Counted from the stretch's first letter, positions 33,072 to 42,376 are shown. The stretch: 64,000 bases of DNA from Micromonospora cathayae (GCF_028993575.1 NZ_CP118615.1:2170001-2234000), one strand, 5' to 3'. Made by a program: numbers and translations. The notes: generated from the letters alone by a model not told the origin.

Positions 33072-33077
33072 TAGGCT
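33072..33077 (+). promoter_or_regulatory. -10 box of rsmA (leaderless)
   Basis: TAGGCT sits 8 nt before the rsmA ATG, the same spacing as for metG, so the mRNA should begin at or close to the start codon. Confidence 0.55.
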
Positions 33078-33085
33078 GTGGGGCC

Positions 33086-33961
33086 ATGGCCGCAGACCTG
33101 CTCGGCCCGGCGGAGATCCGGGAGTTGGCCGCCCAGCTCGGCGTGGCGCCGACCAAGAAGCTCGGCCAGAACTTCGTGCACGACCCGAACACCGTGCGCC
33201 GGATCGTCACCGCCGCCGGGTTGGCCCCGGACGACGTGGCGCTGGAGGTCGGCCCGGGGCTGGGCTCGCTCACCCTCGGGCTGCTCCCGACCGCCGGGCA
33301 CGTGCACGCCGTGGAGATCGACCCGGCGCTGGCCGGGGCACTGCCGGCCACCGCCGCCCGGTTCGTCGGCCCGGAGGCCGCCGCCCGGCTCACCGTGCAC
33401 CGGGCCGACGCGCTGCGGGTCACCGCCGCCGACCTGGCCGACCCGGCCCCGACCGCGCTGGTGGCGAACCTGCCGTACAACGTGGCCGTACCGGTGGTGC
33501 TGCACCTGCTCGCCGAGCTGCCCAGCCTGCGGCACGGGCTGGTGATGGTGCAGAAGGAGGTGGCCGACCGGCTGGTCGCCGGCCCCGGCTCCAAGGTGTA
33601 CGGCATCCCGTCGGTCAAGCTCGCCTGGCACGCCCACGCCCGCCCGGCCGGGAAGGTCCCGCCGAACGTGTTCTGGCCGGTGCCGAACGTCGACTCCGGG
33701 CTGGTCGCCTTCACCCGGCGCGAGCCGCCCCGGCCGGACGTACCCCGGCAGCGGGTCTTCGCGGTGGTGGACGCGGCGTTCGCGCAGCGCCGCAAGACGC
33801 TGCGCGCCGCGCTGGCCGGCTGGGCCGGTGGCGCGGACCGGGCCGCGGCGGCGCTCGTCGCGGCCGGCGTGGACCCCGGCGCCCGGGGCGAGTCGCTGAC
33901 CGTCGAGCAGTTCGCCGCGATCGCCGCGTCGGCTCCGACCGGTACGCCCGCCGCCCAGTAG
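33086..33961 (+). CDS. rsmA: 16S rRNA dimethyladenosine transferase (KsgA)
   Basis: A 291-residue SAM-dependent methyltransferase that dimethylates two adjacent adenosines (A1518/A1519) in 16S rRNA helix 45 during small-subunit assembly. Motifs: [16 protein letters not shown], the SAM-binding [11 protein letters not shown], the acidic HAVEIDP, and the catalytic [10 protein letters not shown]. The C-terminal domain has [12 protein letters not shown], also conserved. Loss of the enzyme gives kasugamycin resistance in other bacteria. Leaderless-type start. Followed by the micro-gene and ispE; rsmA-ispE adjacency is common in actinobacteria. Confidence 0.97.
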   Translation: MAADLLGPAEIRELAAQLGVAPTKKLGQNFVHDPNTVRRIVTAAGLAPDDVALEVGPGLGSLTLGLLPTAGHVHAVEIDPALAGALPATAARFVGPEAAARLTVHRADALRVTAADLADPAPTALVANLPYNVAVPVVLHLLAELPSLRHGLVMVQKEVADRLVAGPGSKVYGIPSVKLAWHAHARPAGKVPPNVFWPVPNVDSGLVAFTRREPPRPDVPRQRVFAVVDAAFAQRRKTLRAALAGWAGGADRAAAALVAAGVDPGARGESLTVEQFAAIAASAPTGTPAAQ

Positions 33962-33970
33962 GCTGACGCC

Positions 33971-34042
33971 GTGTTCGCCGAGGAGCTGATCATGGAGAAG
34001 TCGTTCGACATCCGGCTGCGCGTCCGGGGCGTCACCCCGTGA
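33971..34042 (+). CDS. 23-codon micro-gene between rsmA and ispE
   Basis: Starting at the GTG at 33971, 23 sense codons end at a TGA overlapping the ispE start (GTGA). All 23 third positions are G or C, as in real genes here and unlikely by chance even at this base composition. TAGGCT, overlapping the rsmA stop, lies 6 nt before the GTG, so it could be read from a leaderless mRNA. The peptide includes MEKSFDIRLRVRGVTP at its end. It resembles no family I know. It may be a leader peptide coupling ispE translation, or a small functional protein. Confidence 0.5.
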   Translation: MFAEELIMEKSFDIRLRVRGVTP

Positions 34043-34986
34043 CCGAGGCGTGGCGGCCGGACGGCGACGATCCCCGGGCCGCCAGCGGTCCGGTCCGGGT
34101 CCGGGTGCCGGCCAAGATCAACCTACGGCTCGGGGTGGGGCCGCTGCGCGCCGACGGCTACCACGAGCTGAACACCGTCTACCACGCCATCTCCATCCAC
34201 GACGAGCTGACCGCCCGCCGGGGTGACACCCTCAGCCTGACCATGGAGGGCGAGGGCACCGGCGAGCTGGCCCTGGACGACAGCAACCTGGTGATCCGGG
34301 CCGCCCGTGCGCTGGCCGCGTACGCCGGGCGGCCCGCGCACGCCCGACTGCACCTGCGTAAGCAGATCCCGCTGGCCGGCGGGCTGGCCGGGGGCAGCGC
34401 GGACGCCGCCGCCACCCTGGTCGCCTGCGACACCCTCTGGGGCACCGGCCTGGCCCGCGACGAGCTGGCCGCGATCGCCGCCACCCTCGGCTCCGACGTG
34501 CCGTTCCTGATCCACGGCGGCACCGCCCTCGGCACCGGCCGGGGCGAGGCGGTCAGCCCGGTACTGGCCCGCCCCACCTCCTGGCACTGGGTGGTGGCGA
34601 TCGCCGACGGCGGCATCTCCACTCCCGAGGCGTACCGGGAACTCGACCGGCTCCGCGACCGGGGCACCGCCCCCGAGCCGATCGGCAGCACCGACGGGCT
34701 GCTGGCCGCGCTCCGTCAGCGGGACCCGGCGGTCCTGGCCGCCGCCCTCGGCAACGACCTCCAGGCCGCCGCCCTGTCGCTGCGGCCGGCGCTGGCCGAC
34801 ACGCTGAAAGCCGGCGAGGCAGCCGGCGCGCTCGCCGGCATCGTCTCCGGGTCCGGCCCCACCTGTGTCTTCCTCACCCGGGACGCCGCCGACGCCGAAC
34901 GGATCGCCGGCGAGCTGGCGGCGGCCGGAGTGTGCCGGCAGGCGCGTACCGCCCACGGCCCGGTGGCCGGCGCCCGGATCGCCTGA
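34039..34986 (+). CDS. ispE: 4-diphosphocytidyl-2-C-methyl-D-erythritol kinase
   Basis: A 315-residue GHMP kinase of the non-mevalonate (MEP) isoprenoid pathway; it phosphorylates CDP-methylerythritol at the 2-hydroxyl. Motifs: VPAKINLRLGVGPLRADGYH (substrate-binding N-terminus), the ATP loop PLAGGLAGGSADAAATL, the mid-motif GSDVPFLIHGGTALGTGRGE and the C-terminal GIVSGSGPTCVFL. The GTG at 34039 overlaps the stop of the micro-gene. The protein is standard in length with a short disordered N-terminus. Confidence 0.96.
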   Translation: MTEAWRPDGDDPRAASGPVRVRVPAKINLRLGVGPLRADGYHELNTVYHAISIHDELTARRGDTLSLTMEGEGTGELALDDSNLVIRAARALAAYAGRPAHARLHLRKQIPLAGGLAGGSADAAATLVACDTLWGTGLARDELAAIAATLGSDVPFLIHGGTALGTGRGEAVSPVLARPTSWHWVVAIADGGISTPEAYRELDRLRDRGTAPEPIGSTDGLLAALRQRDPAVLAAALGNDLQAAALSLRPALADTLKAGEAAGALAGIVSGSGPTCVFLTRDAADAERIAGELAAAGVCRQARTAHGPVAGARIA

Positions 34987-35331
34987 CCCACGTCCCCCGG
35001 CTGGAGCGGCTCCTCCCGGCGTGCTGGTTGCTGGTTCGCGGTGCCGGTTTGCGGCACAAGGGGCCTGACGGTGGCAGGGACGACGCCGATCTGCCGCAAC
35101 TGGTGAGTCGTTCGCCGGCCCGCGGCGGGTCGGGGCGCGCACCGGGTCCAGGTCGGGCGCGCACCGGACCCGGGTCGGGGCGCGGCACCGGGCGTGGGCC
35201 GGCGGGGGGCGTGGGCCGGCGGCGAGTCGGTCTCGGAGCGGGGCGGGCCGGGACGGGCGGCTAGGCTTGGTGCCGGCGTCCCGTGGTGCCCGACACCGCA
35301 CCGGGACGCCTTGATCATGAGAGGTGGGGTA
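34987..35331. other. 345-nt intergenic region with GC-rich tandem repeats
   Basis: No protein gene. Contains degenerate tandem repeats at 35127-35222 and a TAGGCT -10 box at 35262-35267 that would start the ABC-F transcript near 35274, leaving a ~58-nt leader. Confidence 0.5.
35127..35222. repeat. Degenerate GC-rich tandem repeats
   Basis: Three ~22-nt units of the type GGGTCGGGGCGCGCACCGGG (from 35127, 35150, 35172) are followed by two units of GCGTGGGCCGGCGG. Non-coding; likely replication slippage. Confidence 0.65.
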
Positions 35332-37137
35332 GTGGCCAACATCGTCAACCTGGACCGGGTGTCCAAGGGGTACGGCGCGGCCGGGCCGCTGCTCACCGAC
35401 GTCTCGCTCGGCCTGGACGACGCCGACCGGATCGGCGTGGTGGGGCTGAACGGGGCCGGCAAGTCGACCCTGCTGCGGATGCTGACCAAGCAGGAGGAGC
35501 CGGACGACGGGCGGGTCACCCACCGCCGTGATCTGCGGGTGGCCTGGCTGCCGCAGGCGTTGACGCTGACCCCCGAGGCCACCGTCCGGGACGTGGTGCT
35601 CGGCACCGCCTGGCTGGGCGAGAGCATGGGGGCCGAACACGAGTGGGCCGGCGACGCCGGGGTGCGGGCCATCCTGGACGGGCTGGGCATGCCGTACCTG
35701 GGTCTCGACCAGCCGGTCGGCCCGATGTCCGGCGGGGAGCGGCGGCGGGTGGCGCTCGCGGCGCTGCTGGTCCGCGAGTCCGACCTGCTCATCCTGGACG
35801 AGCCCACCAACCACCTGGACGTCGGCGGCGTCGACTGGCTGGCGAAGCACCTGCTCGGCCGCCGGGGCGCGCTGGTGGTGGTCACCCACGACCGCTGGTT
35901 CCTCGACGCGGTCTGCACCAACACCTGGGAGGTCGCCGACCAGACGGTCCGCGCCTACGAGGGCGGCTTCGCCGCCTGGACGCTGGCCCGCGCCGAACGG
36001 GAACGGGTCGCCGCCGCCACCGAGGCCCGCCGGCAGAACCTGCTCCGCAAGGAGATCGCCTGGCTGCGGCGCGGCCCGCCGGCCCGGACCTCCAAGCCGA
36101 AGTTCCGGATCGACGCGGCCAACGCGCTGATCGACGACGTCCCGCCGCCGCGCGACACCATGTCGCTGCAACGGCTCGCCACCGCCCGGCTCGGCAAGCA
36201 GGTGTACGACCTGGAGCAGGTCACCCTGCACGCCGGCCCGAAGGAGATCCTGCACGACGTCACCTGGCAGGTCGGCCCCGGTGACCGGATCGCCATCCTC
36301 GGCGCGAACGGGGCCGGCAAGACCACCCTGCTGCGGATGCTCGCCGGGGTGACCCGCCCGGACGGCGGGCGGCTCGGCACCGGCTCCACGGTCCGGCCGG
36401 CGTTCCTCTCCCAGGAGCTGGCCGAGCTGCCGAGCGAGCTGCGGGTGCTGGAGGCGGTGGAGGAGGTGGCCCGGCGGGTCCAGCTCGGCGACCGGGAGAT
36501 CTCCGCCGCGCAGCTCGCCGAGACGTTCGGTTTCGACGACCGGCGGCTCTGGACCCCGGTCGGCGACCTGTCCGGTGGGGAACGCCGCCGGTTGCAGATG
36601 CTGCGACTGCTCGCCGCCGAACCCAACGTGCTGCTCTTCGACGAGCCGACCAACGACCTGGACACCGACACCCTGGCTGCCCTGGAGGACCTGCTCGACT
36701 CCTGGCCCGGCACGGTGATCGTGGCCAGCCACGACCGGTACCTGATCGAGCGGGTCACCGACGTCGCGTACGGCATGTTCGGCGACGGCCGGCTGGTGCA
36801 CCTGCCCGGCGGGGTCGACGAATACCTGGCCCGCGCCGCCGGGCGCACCGCGCCGGCCCGCGCCGACGCCACCCCGGCGACCGGCCCGACCCCCGCCGCG
36901 ACCGCCGGCATGTCGGCGGCCGAGGCCCGGCAGGCCCGCAAGGAGCTGACCCGGCTGGAACGGCAGCTCGGCAAGCTGGAGCAGAAGGAGACCGCCCTGC
37001 TCGACCAGCTCGCCACGCACGCCACCGACTACGCGAAGGTCGCCGAACTCGACGCCCAGCTCAAGGAGGTACGCGCCGAACGGGAGCAGACCGAGGAGAC
37101 CTGGCTCACGCTGGCCGAGGAGATCCCCGGGAGCTGA
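35332..37137 (+). CDS. ABC-F family ATPase (ribosome-associated, Uup-like)
   Basis: A 601-residue soluble protein with two ABC domains and no membrane part. Domain 1: Walker A GLNGAGKST, signature MSGGERRRVAL, Walker B LLILDEPTNHLD. Domain 2: Walker A GANGAGKTT, signature LSGGERRRLQM, Walker B VLLFDEPTNDLD. The linker between them (ERVAAATEARRQNLLRKEIA) and a C-terminal coiled coil (~545-600, TRLERQLGKLEQKETALLDQ) match the Uup/ABC-F type. These proteins act on ribosomes, in translation control or antibiotic protection. The GTG at 35332 has GAGAGG 7 nt upstream; an ATG at 35317 would add five residues. Confidence 0.93.
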   Translation: MANIVNLDRVSKGYGAAGPLLTDVSLGLDDADRIGVVGLNGAGKSTLLRMLTKQEEPDDGRVTHRRDLRVAWLPQALTLTPEATVRDVVLGTAWLGESMGAEHEWAGDAGVRAILDGLGMPYLGLDQPVGPMSGGERRRVALAALLVRESDLLILDEPTNHLDVGGVDWLAKHLLGRRGALVVVTHDRWFLDAVCTNTWEVADQTVRAYEGGFAAWTLARAERERVAAATEARRQNLLRKEIAWLRRGPPARTSKPKFRIDAANALIDDVPPPRDTMSLQRLATARLGKQVYDLEQVTLHAGPKEILHDVTWQVGPGDRIAILGANGAGKTTLLRMLAGVTRPDGGRLGTGSTVRPAFLSQELAELPSELRVLEAVEEVARRVQLGDREISAAQLAETFGFDDRRLWTPVGDLSGGERRRLQMLRLLAAEPNVLLFDEPTNDLDTDTLAALEDLLDSWPGTVIVASHDRYLIERVTDVAYGMFGDGRLVHLPGGVDEYLARAAGRTAPARADATPATGPTPAATAGMSAAEARQARKELTRLERQLGKLEQKETALLDQLATHATDYAKVAELDAQLKEVRAEREQTEETWLTLAEEIPGS

Positions 37138-37305
37138 CCGCCTCCGGACCCGTCGGGAGATCCCGCCGACGGCCGCCACCTCGACCGGCTCCCGCCCGAG
37201 CCGGCCGTCCGGGGCCCGTCGGGTGGGGTCCGTTGCAGCAGCGTCACCCGCGATGCGGGAGAATCGTTCGCGAACCCTCATCCGTTCGGCGTTGGAGACT
37301 CAGAC

Positions 37306-37761
37306 ATGGCCCACACCCCCGTCAACCATCCCGCGCGGCCGATCTACCGGGCGATCGGCGGGCTGACCGGTCTGTACCTGGTGGTCTTCGGTGTGCTCGG
37401 CGTCATCGCGAGCCTCGGCGACGAGTTCTTCGCCCAGGATGACACCAAGGCCCTGGGCCAGGGGACCAATCTCGCTTTCTCGCTGCTCAGCATCCTGATC
37501 GGGGCGCTCGTCCTGGCCGGCACCGCGCTCGGCCGCAACCGGGACGTGGCGATCAACCAGTACACCGCGTACGGCCTGATGGTGATCGCCATGTTCAGCC
37601 TGGCGTTCCTCCAGACCGACGCGAACATCCTCAACTTCAGCGTCGCCACCGTGGTCGTGACCATGCTGCTCGGCCTGGTCCTGCTGATGGTCGGCATGTA
37701 CGGCAAGGTCGGCACCGAGGAGGACCAGAAGGCCTGGCAGGACGCCCGCCTGCTGCTCTGA
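37306..37761 (+). CDS. DUF4383 four-helix membrane protein (copy 1)
   Basis: A 151-residue integral membrane protein. It starts AHTPVNHPARPIYRAIGGLT and has four hydrophobic helices (~16-36, ~58-78, ~88-105, ~112-132) with the family motif LQTDANILNFSVATVVV. I know this as DUF4383, an actinobacterial family with no assigned function. TTGGAG is upstream of the ATG. A paralogue follows 176 nt downstream on the same strand with the same N-terminal NHPARP and the T/S-AN-LNFS motif. The C-terminal tail is short and charged. Confidence 0.85.
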   Translation: MAHTPVNHPARPIYRAIGGLTGLYLVVFGVLGVIASLGDEFFAQDDTKALGQGTNLAFSLLSILIGALVLAGTALGRNRDVAINQYTAYGLMVIAMFSLAFLQTDANILNFSVATVVVTMLLGLVLLMVGMYGKVGTEEDQKAWQDARLLL

Positions 37762-37937
37762 CGGCCCGGACGCCGGGTTCGCCCGCGACGAGGCTCGCGG
37801 ACGGTGCTGGCCACGACGGCCATCGGAGCCATGGCCGCGGCGGATTCCGACGACGGCGCGCGGCGGTTCGCCGGACACCCTCCCCCGTTCCAGGTGACAA
37901 TCCGGGAGATCGGTCACCGAAGACGGAGGAGGGTGTC

Positions 37938-38408
37938 ATGCCGCACTTTCCGGTCAACCATCCGGCGCGTCCGCTGTACCGGGCCTTCGCCGGCCTCGTC
38001 GGCGCGTACATCCTGGTCTTCGGGGTCTGGGGCCTGGTGGAGACCTGGGGGCAGCCGCTGTTCGACCGGGGCAGCCACTGGGCGCTGGGGCTACGGACCA
38101 ACCTGGCCTTCTCGCTGGCCTCGGTGGCCTTCGGGATCGTGCTGCTGGTCGGCGCGTCCCGCCGGGGCAACCTCGGCCACTACATGAACCTGACCGCCGG
38201 GGTGGTCTTCATGGTCACCGGAGTGGCGATGATGAGCGTGCTCCAGACCAGCGCGAACTTCCTGAACTTCTCGATGTCCACGGTCATCGTGTCGATGATC
38301 TTCGGGCTGCTGCTGCTCGCCACCGGTCTGTACGACAAGGTCGGCCCGGCCGACCACGCCGAGGCCGAACGGCGGGGCCGCAACCACACCATCGCCAGCC
38401 CACGCTGA
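37938..38408 (+). CDS. DUF4383 four-helix membrane protein (copy 2)
   Basis: A 156-residue paralogue of the preceding gene: PVNHPARPLYRAFAGLVGAY at the start, LRTNLAFSLASVAFGIVLL in helix 2 and LQTSANFLNFSMSTVIVS in the third-helix region. Identity with copy 1 is moderate, so this is an old tandem duplication. The tail is more charged (HAEAERRGRNHTIAS). GGAGGAGGG gives a strong ribosome site. No operon partner besides copy 1. Function unknown; the pair may form hetero-oligomers, which is speculation. Confidence 0.85.
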   Translation: MPHFPVNHPARPLYRAFAGLVGAYILVFGVWGLVETWGQPLFDRGSHWALGLRTNLAFSLASVAFGIVLLVGASRRGNLGHYMNLTAGVVFMVTGVAMMSVLQTSANFLNFSMSTVIVSMIFGLLLLATGLYDKVGPADHAEAERRGRNHTIASPR

Positions 38409-38462
38409 GCCGTCAGCCTGCCGCCACCGGGCCGCTCCCGACGGCCCCGGTCGCTCCGGCCC

Positions 38463-39224
38463 TCAGCGGCCCCGGACGGTGATCAGCCCGGGTTGCGCCT
38501 CCAGGTGCGACAGGCCGTTCCAGGCCAGGTTCACCAGGTGCGCCGCCACCGTCTCCTTGCGGGGCCGACGCACCTCCAGCCACCAGCGCCCGGTGAGCGC
38601 CACCATGCCCACCAGCGCCTGCGAGTACAGCTCGGCCAGCTTCGGGTCGTACCCCCGGCTCTTGAACTCGGCACCGAGGATGTGCTCGACCTGGTGGGCC
38701 ACGTCGTTGAGCACGCTGCTGAAGTTGCCGGTCGCGGAGAGCAGCGGCGACTCCCGGACCAGCACCCGGAAGCCGCTGGTCTCCTCCTCGATGTAGCTGA
38801 GCAGCGCCAGTGCCGCCTGCTCCAGCAGTTCCCGGGGGTGCCCGGCGGTGAGCGCCGTGGTGATCCGGTCCAGCAGGGCGCGGACCTCCCGGTCCACCAC
38901 CACCGCGTACAGGCCCTCCTTGCCGCCGAAGTGCTCGTAGACCACCGGCTTGGAGACCTTCGCCCGGGCCGCCACCTCCTCGATCGACGTGGCGTCGAAG
39001 CCGCGCTCGGCGAAGATCTGCCGGGCGGTCGCGATGAGCTGCTCCCGGCGCTGCGCCGCGGACATCCGTACCCGGGAGGACGGTTTGGCCGCCGGCACCG
39101 CCCGTCGCCGGCCGTCGCCGACGCCGGTCCCGCCGTCGCCGCCGGTGGCGCGCGCCGTGCCGTCACCCCGCTCACGTTCGGCGGGGCTCTGGCGGGGGAC
39201 GGTGCCTCGGGAGTGCTCGTTCAC
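38463..39224 (-). CDS. TetR-family transcriptional regulator
   Basis: A 253-residue regulator. The N-terminal ~50 residues are disordered and Arg/Gly-rich. The TetR helix-turn-helix (~60-105) reads REQLIATARQIFAERGFDAT then EEVAARAKVSKPVVYEHF, followed by GGKEGLYAVVVDREV. The all-helical ligand domain covers the rest (LLSYIEEETSGFRVLVRESP). The ligand and target are unknown; no divergent gene is adjacent apart from tRNA-Gln. The GTG at 39224 follows GGGGCGG; a start closer to the helix-turn-helix (MSAAQRREQL) would also be possible and would remove the disordered part. Confidence 0.88.
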   Translation of the reverse strand: MNEHSRGTVPRQSPAERERGDGTARATGGDGGTGVGDGRRRAVPAAKPSSRVRMSAAQRREQLIATARQIFAERGFDATSIEEVAARAKVSKPVVYEHFGGKEGLYAVVVDREVRALLDRITTALTAGHPRELLEQAALALLSYIEEETSGFRVLVRESPLLSATGNFSSVLNDVAHQVEHILGAEFKSRGYDPKLAELYSQALVGMVALTGRWWLEVRRPRKETVAAHLVNLAWNGLSHLEAQPGLITVRGR

Positions 39225-39445
39225 GCTGCCGCCCCACTGGCGTCCGGCCGGATGGTGCTCCTGCTGGCTCCGACCGTACCCGTGGTGGACCCGTCCACCC
39301 GATCGGCCCGTCGTCCGGTCCTGCCCCCGTTGCGCCCAGTCACCCGGCAATACTGCCAGGTACCTCCCGGCGGCACCGCCCGGTTTCACCCGCCGCCCGG
39401 CAGCCAGCGGGCCGGGCCGGGTGGGGCAGGGAGCCCGATGTGAGC

Positions 39446-39474
39446 TTCGTGGTACGGGTGGGAGACGCTAAGCT
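39446..39474 (+). promoter_or_regulatory. Candidate promoter of tRNA-Gln
   Basis: TTCGTG (39446-39451), a 17-nt spacer and TAAGCT (39469-39474) place transcription start near 39481, 8 nt before the tRNA. Confidence 0.5.
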
Positions 39475-39488
39475 GTCTGGCGTCACAT

Positions 39489-39560
39489 TCGGCCGTGGTG
39501 TAACTGGCAACACCCAAGATTTTGGTTCTTGTGTTTCAGGTTCGAATCCTGGCGGCCGAG
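39489..39560 (+). tRNA. tRNA-Gln (anticodon UUG)
   Basis: A 72-nt tRNA. Acceptor arms TCGGCCG and CGGCCGA pair fully with discriminator G. The anticodon stem CAAGA/TCTTG encloses TTTTGGT, giving anticodon TTG for glutamine. The T arm contains GGTTCGAATCC. CCA is not encoded, as usual in actinobacteria. Confidence 0.95.
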
Positions 39561-39666
39561 CGTTCTGCTGTGGGTGATCCCCGCTCCTCGGGGTATCAAA
39601 GGGGCTAACCGCCTGATCTGGTTAGCATGACCGCAGACTGTCCGACCGCCGACGGGAGCATTCGTC

Positions 39667-41103
39667 GTGTCCCAGCCGCACCCCCGCATCGTTGTCGTGC
39701 TCGCCGCAGGTGAGGGCAAGCGGATGAAGTCGGCACTGCCCAAGGTGCTGCACCCGCTGCTGGGACGGACCCTGGTCGGTCACGTGCTGGCCGCCGCCGC
39801 GCCGCTGGGCGCGGAGCGCACCGTGGTCGTGGTCGGGCACGGCGCCGACCAGGTCCGGGCGCACCTGGCCGAGGTCGCGCCGGAGGCCACCCCGGTGCTC
39901 CAGGCGCAGCAGCTCGGCACCGGGCACGCCGTCCGGATCGCCCTGGAGGCGGTGCCGGAGGCCGCCGGGACGGTCGTCGTCATCAACGGGGACGTGCCGC
40001 TGCTCCGCCCCGAGACGGTGGACGCGCTGGTCGGTGCGCACGAGGAGGCCGGGGCGGCGGCCACCGTGCTGGCCGCCGAGGTGCCCGACCCGACCGGCCT
40101 CGGGCGGATCGTCCGGGACGCCGCCGGGCACCTGGAGCGGATCGTCGAGGAACGGGACGCCACCGCCGTGCAGCGGGCCATCCGGGAGATCAACGCCGGC
40201 ATCTACGCCTTCGACGTGGTCCGGCTCCGGGCGGCGCTGGGCAAGCTCTCCACCGACAACGACCAGGGCGAGGAGTACCTCACCGACGTGTTCGGGCTGT
40301 TCTCCTCGGCCGGCGAGCCGGTGGCGGTGCACTGCGCCCCCGACCACACCGAGACGCTCGGCTGCAACGACCGGGTCGAGCTGGCCGCGCTGCGGCGGCT
40401 GCTGCGGGACCGGGTCAACGAGGCGTGGATGCGCAGCGGCGTCAGCCTGCTCGACCCGGACACCACCTGGATCGACGTGACCGTCACCGTCGAACGGGAC
40501 GCGGTGATCGACCAGAACACCCAGCTCCGGGGTGCCAGCGTGGTCGGGGCCGGCGCGCTGGTCGGGCCGGACGTGACGCTGGAGGACACCGTGGTCGGGG
40601 CGGGCGCCAGCGTGGTCCGCAGCCACGCGGTCGGTGCCGAGGTCGGGCCCCGGGCCAGCGTCGGCCCGTACGCGTACCTGCGCCCGGCGGCGAAGCTGGC
40701 CGAGAAGGTCAAGGTGGGCACGTTCGTCGAGGTGAAGAACTCCGAGATCGGCACCGGGTCGAAGGTGCCGCACCTGACGTACGTCGGGGACGCCACCATC
40801 GGCGAGCAGACCAACATCGGTGCGGCGTCGGTGTTCGTCAACTACGACGGGGTACGCAAGCACCGGACGGTGATCGGCAGCCACGCCCGGACCGGCGCGG
40901 ACAACATGTTCGTCGCCCCGGTCGAGGTGGGCGACGGCGCGTACACGGCGGCCGGGTCGGTGATCGACAAGGACGTGCCGCCGGGCGCGCTGGGGGTGGC
41001 CCGGGCGCGGCAGCGCAACATCGAGGGCTGGGTGGCGATGCGCCGTCCGGGCACCGCCGCCGCCGAGGCCGCGCAGCGGGCCGGGGAGGATGCGCCGCAG
41101 TAG
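39667..41103 (+). CDS. glmU: Bifunctional UDP-GlcNAc pyrophosphorylase / GlcN-1-P N-acetyltransferase
   Basis: A 478-residue cytosolic enzyme that makes UDP-N-acetylglucosamine for peptidoglycan in two steps. The N-terminal uridylyltransferase (~1-235) has VVVLAAGEGKRMKSALPKVL and INGDVPLL. The C-terminal left-handed beta-helix (~255-460) with hexapeptide repeats (ASVVGAGALVGPDVTLEDTV) and the acetyltransferase residues in FVNYDGVRKHRTVIGS acetylates glucosamine-1-phosphate. GTG start at 39667 with GGGAG 9 nt upstream. Followed by prs, the conserved glmU-prs order of many Gram-positives. Confidence 0.97.
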   Translation: MSQPHPRIVVVLAAGEGKRMKSALPKVLHPLLGRTLVGHVLAAAAPLGAERTVVVVGHGADQVRAHLAEVAPEATPVLQAQQLGTGHAVRIALEAVPEAAGTVVVINGDVPLLRPETVDALVGAHEEAGAAATVLAAEVPDPTGLGRIVRDAAGHLERIVEERDATAVQRAIREINAGIYAFDVVRLRAALGKLSTDNDQGEEYLTDVFGLFSSAGEPVAVHCAPDHTETLGCNDRVELAALRRLLRDRVNEAWMRSGVSLLDPDTTWIDVTVTVERDAVIDQNTQLRGASVVGAGALVGPDVTLEDTVVGAGASVVRSHAVGAEVGPRASVGPYAYLRPAAKLAEKVKVGTFVEVKNSEIGTGSKVPHLTYVGDATIGEQTNIGAASVFVNYDGVRKHRTVIGSHARTGADNMFVAPVEVGDGAYTAAGSVIDKDVPPGALGVARARQRNIEGWVAMRRPGTAAAEAAQRAGEDAPQ

Positions 41104-41232
41104 TGCGCAGGGCAAGGGAGGGTGAGGCAATCCACGGGAGCGCCTGGGCGGTTCGATGGGCCGCCGGGGAGGTAGATACTGCAACCGAGTAGTCCCGGAT
41201 CACCACCACCTACCACTGGGAGCAGACGGTCC

Positions 41233-42213
41233 ATGGGCAGCATCGTCGCCGAAAACCGCAAGAGCATGATGCTCTTCTCCGGACGCGGCTTTCCGGAGTT
41301 GGCCAAGGAGATCGGTGAGGTGCTCGGCGTCGCGCCGACTCCCGCCGACGCGTACGAGTTCGCCAACGGCGAGATCTTCGTACGGTTCAAGGACTCGGTG
41401 CGTGGCTCGGACGCCTTCGTGGTGCAGTCCGTGACCCACGGCGTCAACACCTGGGTCATGGAGACCCTGATCATGGTCGACGCGTTGAAGCGCGGGTCGG
41501 CCAAGCGGATCACCGTGGTGCTGCCGTTCTACCCGTACTCGCGGCAGGACAAGAAGCACCGGGGCCGGGAGCCGATCTCGGCCCGGCTGATCGCCGACCT
41601 GCTCAAGACGGCCGGGGCGAACCGGATCCTCACCGTGGACCTGCACACCGCGCAGATCCAGGGCTTCTTCGACGGCCCGGTGGACCACCTCTTCGCGATG
41701 GACATCCTCGCCGAGTACGTGGAGCGCAAGTACGCGGGCCGGCCGATGACCGTGGTCGCGCCGGACTCGGGCCGGGTACGCGTCGCCGAGCGGTGGACCG
41801 ACCGGCTGGGTGGCTGCCCGCTGGCGTTCATCCACAAGACCCGCGACCCGCTCAAGCCGAACCAGGTGGTGGCGAACCGGGTGGTCGGTGACGTGGAGGG
41901 CCGGGTCTGCCTGATCGTCGACGACATGATCGACACCGGTGGCACGATCGCCCGCGCGGCGGACATCCTCCAGGAGTCGGGCGCGGCGGACGTGATCGTG
42001 GCCTCCACCCACGCCCTGCTCTCCGACCCGGCCACCGAGCGGCTGAAGAACAGCCCGATCAGCGAGGTGGTGGTGACCAACACCCTGCCGCTGCCGCCGG
42101 AGAAGCAGCTCGACAAGATCACCGTACTGTCGATCGCGCCGCTGCTGGCGCGGGCGATCCGGGAGGTCTTCGACGACGGTTCGGTGACCACCCTGTTCGG
42201 CGGCCTGAGCTGA
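41233..42213 (+). CDS. prs: Ribose-phosphate pyrophosphokinase
   Basis: A 326-residue enzyme that transfers pyrophosphate from ATP to ribose-5-phosphate to make PRPP for purine, pyrimidine, His, Trp and NAD synthesis. Signatures: FANGEIFVRFKDSVRGSDAF, VLPFYPYSRQDKKHRGREPI (ATP/flexible loop), VDLHTAQIQGFF and the PRPP-binding loop VDDMIDTGGTI. GGGAGCAG lies upstream of the ATG. 129 nt after glmU, with a hairpin terminator directly downstream. Confidence 0.97.
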   Translation: MGSIVAENRKSMMLFSGRGFPELAKEIGEVLGVAPTPADAYEFANGEIFVRFKDSVRGSDAFVVQSVTHGVNTWVMETLIMVDALKRGSAKRITVVLPFYPYSRQDKKHRGREPISARLIADLLKTAGANRILTVDLHTAQIQGFFDGPVDHLFAMDILAEYVERKYAGRPMTVVAPDSGRVRVAERWTDRLGGCPLAFIHKTRDPLKPNQVVANRVVGDVEGRVCLIVDDMIDTGGTIARAADILQESGAADVIVASTHALLSDPATERLKNSPISEVVVTNTLPLPPEKQLDKITVLSIAPLLARAIREVFDDGSVTTLFGGLS

Positions 42214-42220
42214 CGTCGGC

Positions 42221-42249
42221 GACGGCGGGACGCCGGTCGTCCCGCCGTC
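42221..42249 (+). terminator. Hairpin terminator of prs
   Basis: GACGGCGGGAC / GTCCCGCCGTC is a perfect 11-bp stem with a 7-nt loop, 7 nt after the prs stop codon. Confidence 0.75.
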
Positions 42250-42376
42250 ACCGGACGGTCGCCGTCCGTGGTCGTCGGGGTTCAACCGGACCCCGTGGTC
42301 GCGGTTTCGCCGGACCCCGAAACGGGGTACGGGTCAATGGCACGGGGACTGCTGAAGGGCGCGGAAAGCGCTCGGG

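Noticed and set aside
35127..35222. GC-rich repeats as a replication origin or iteron set
   Set aside because: No DnaA-box-like sequences, no AT-rich unwinding region and no replication gene nearby.
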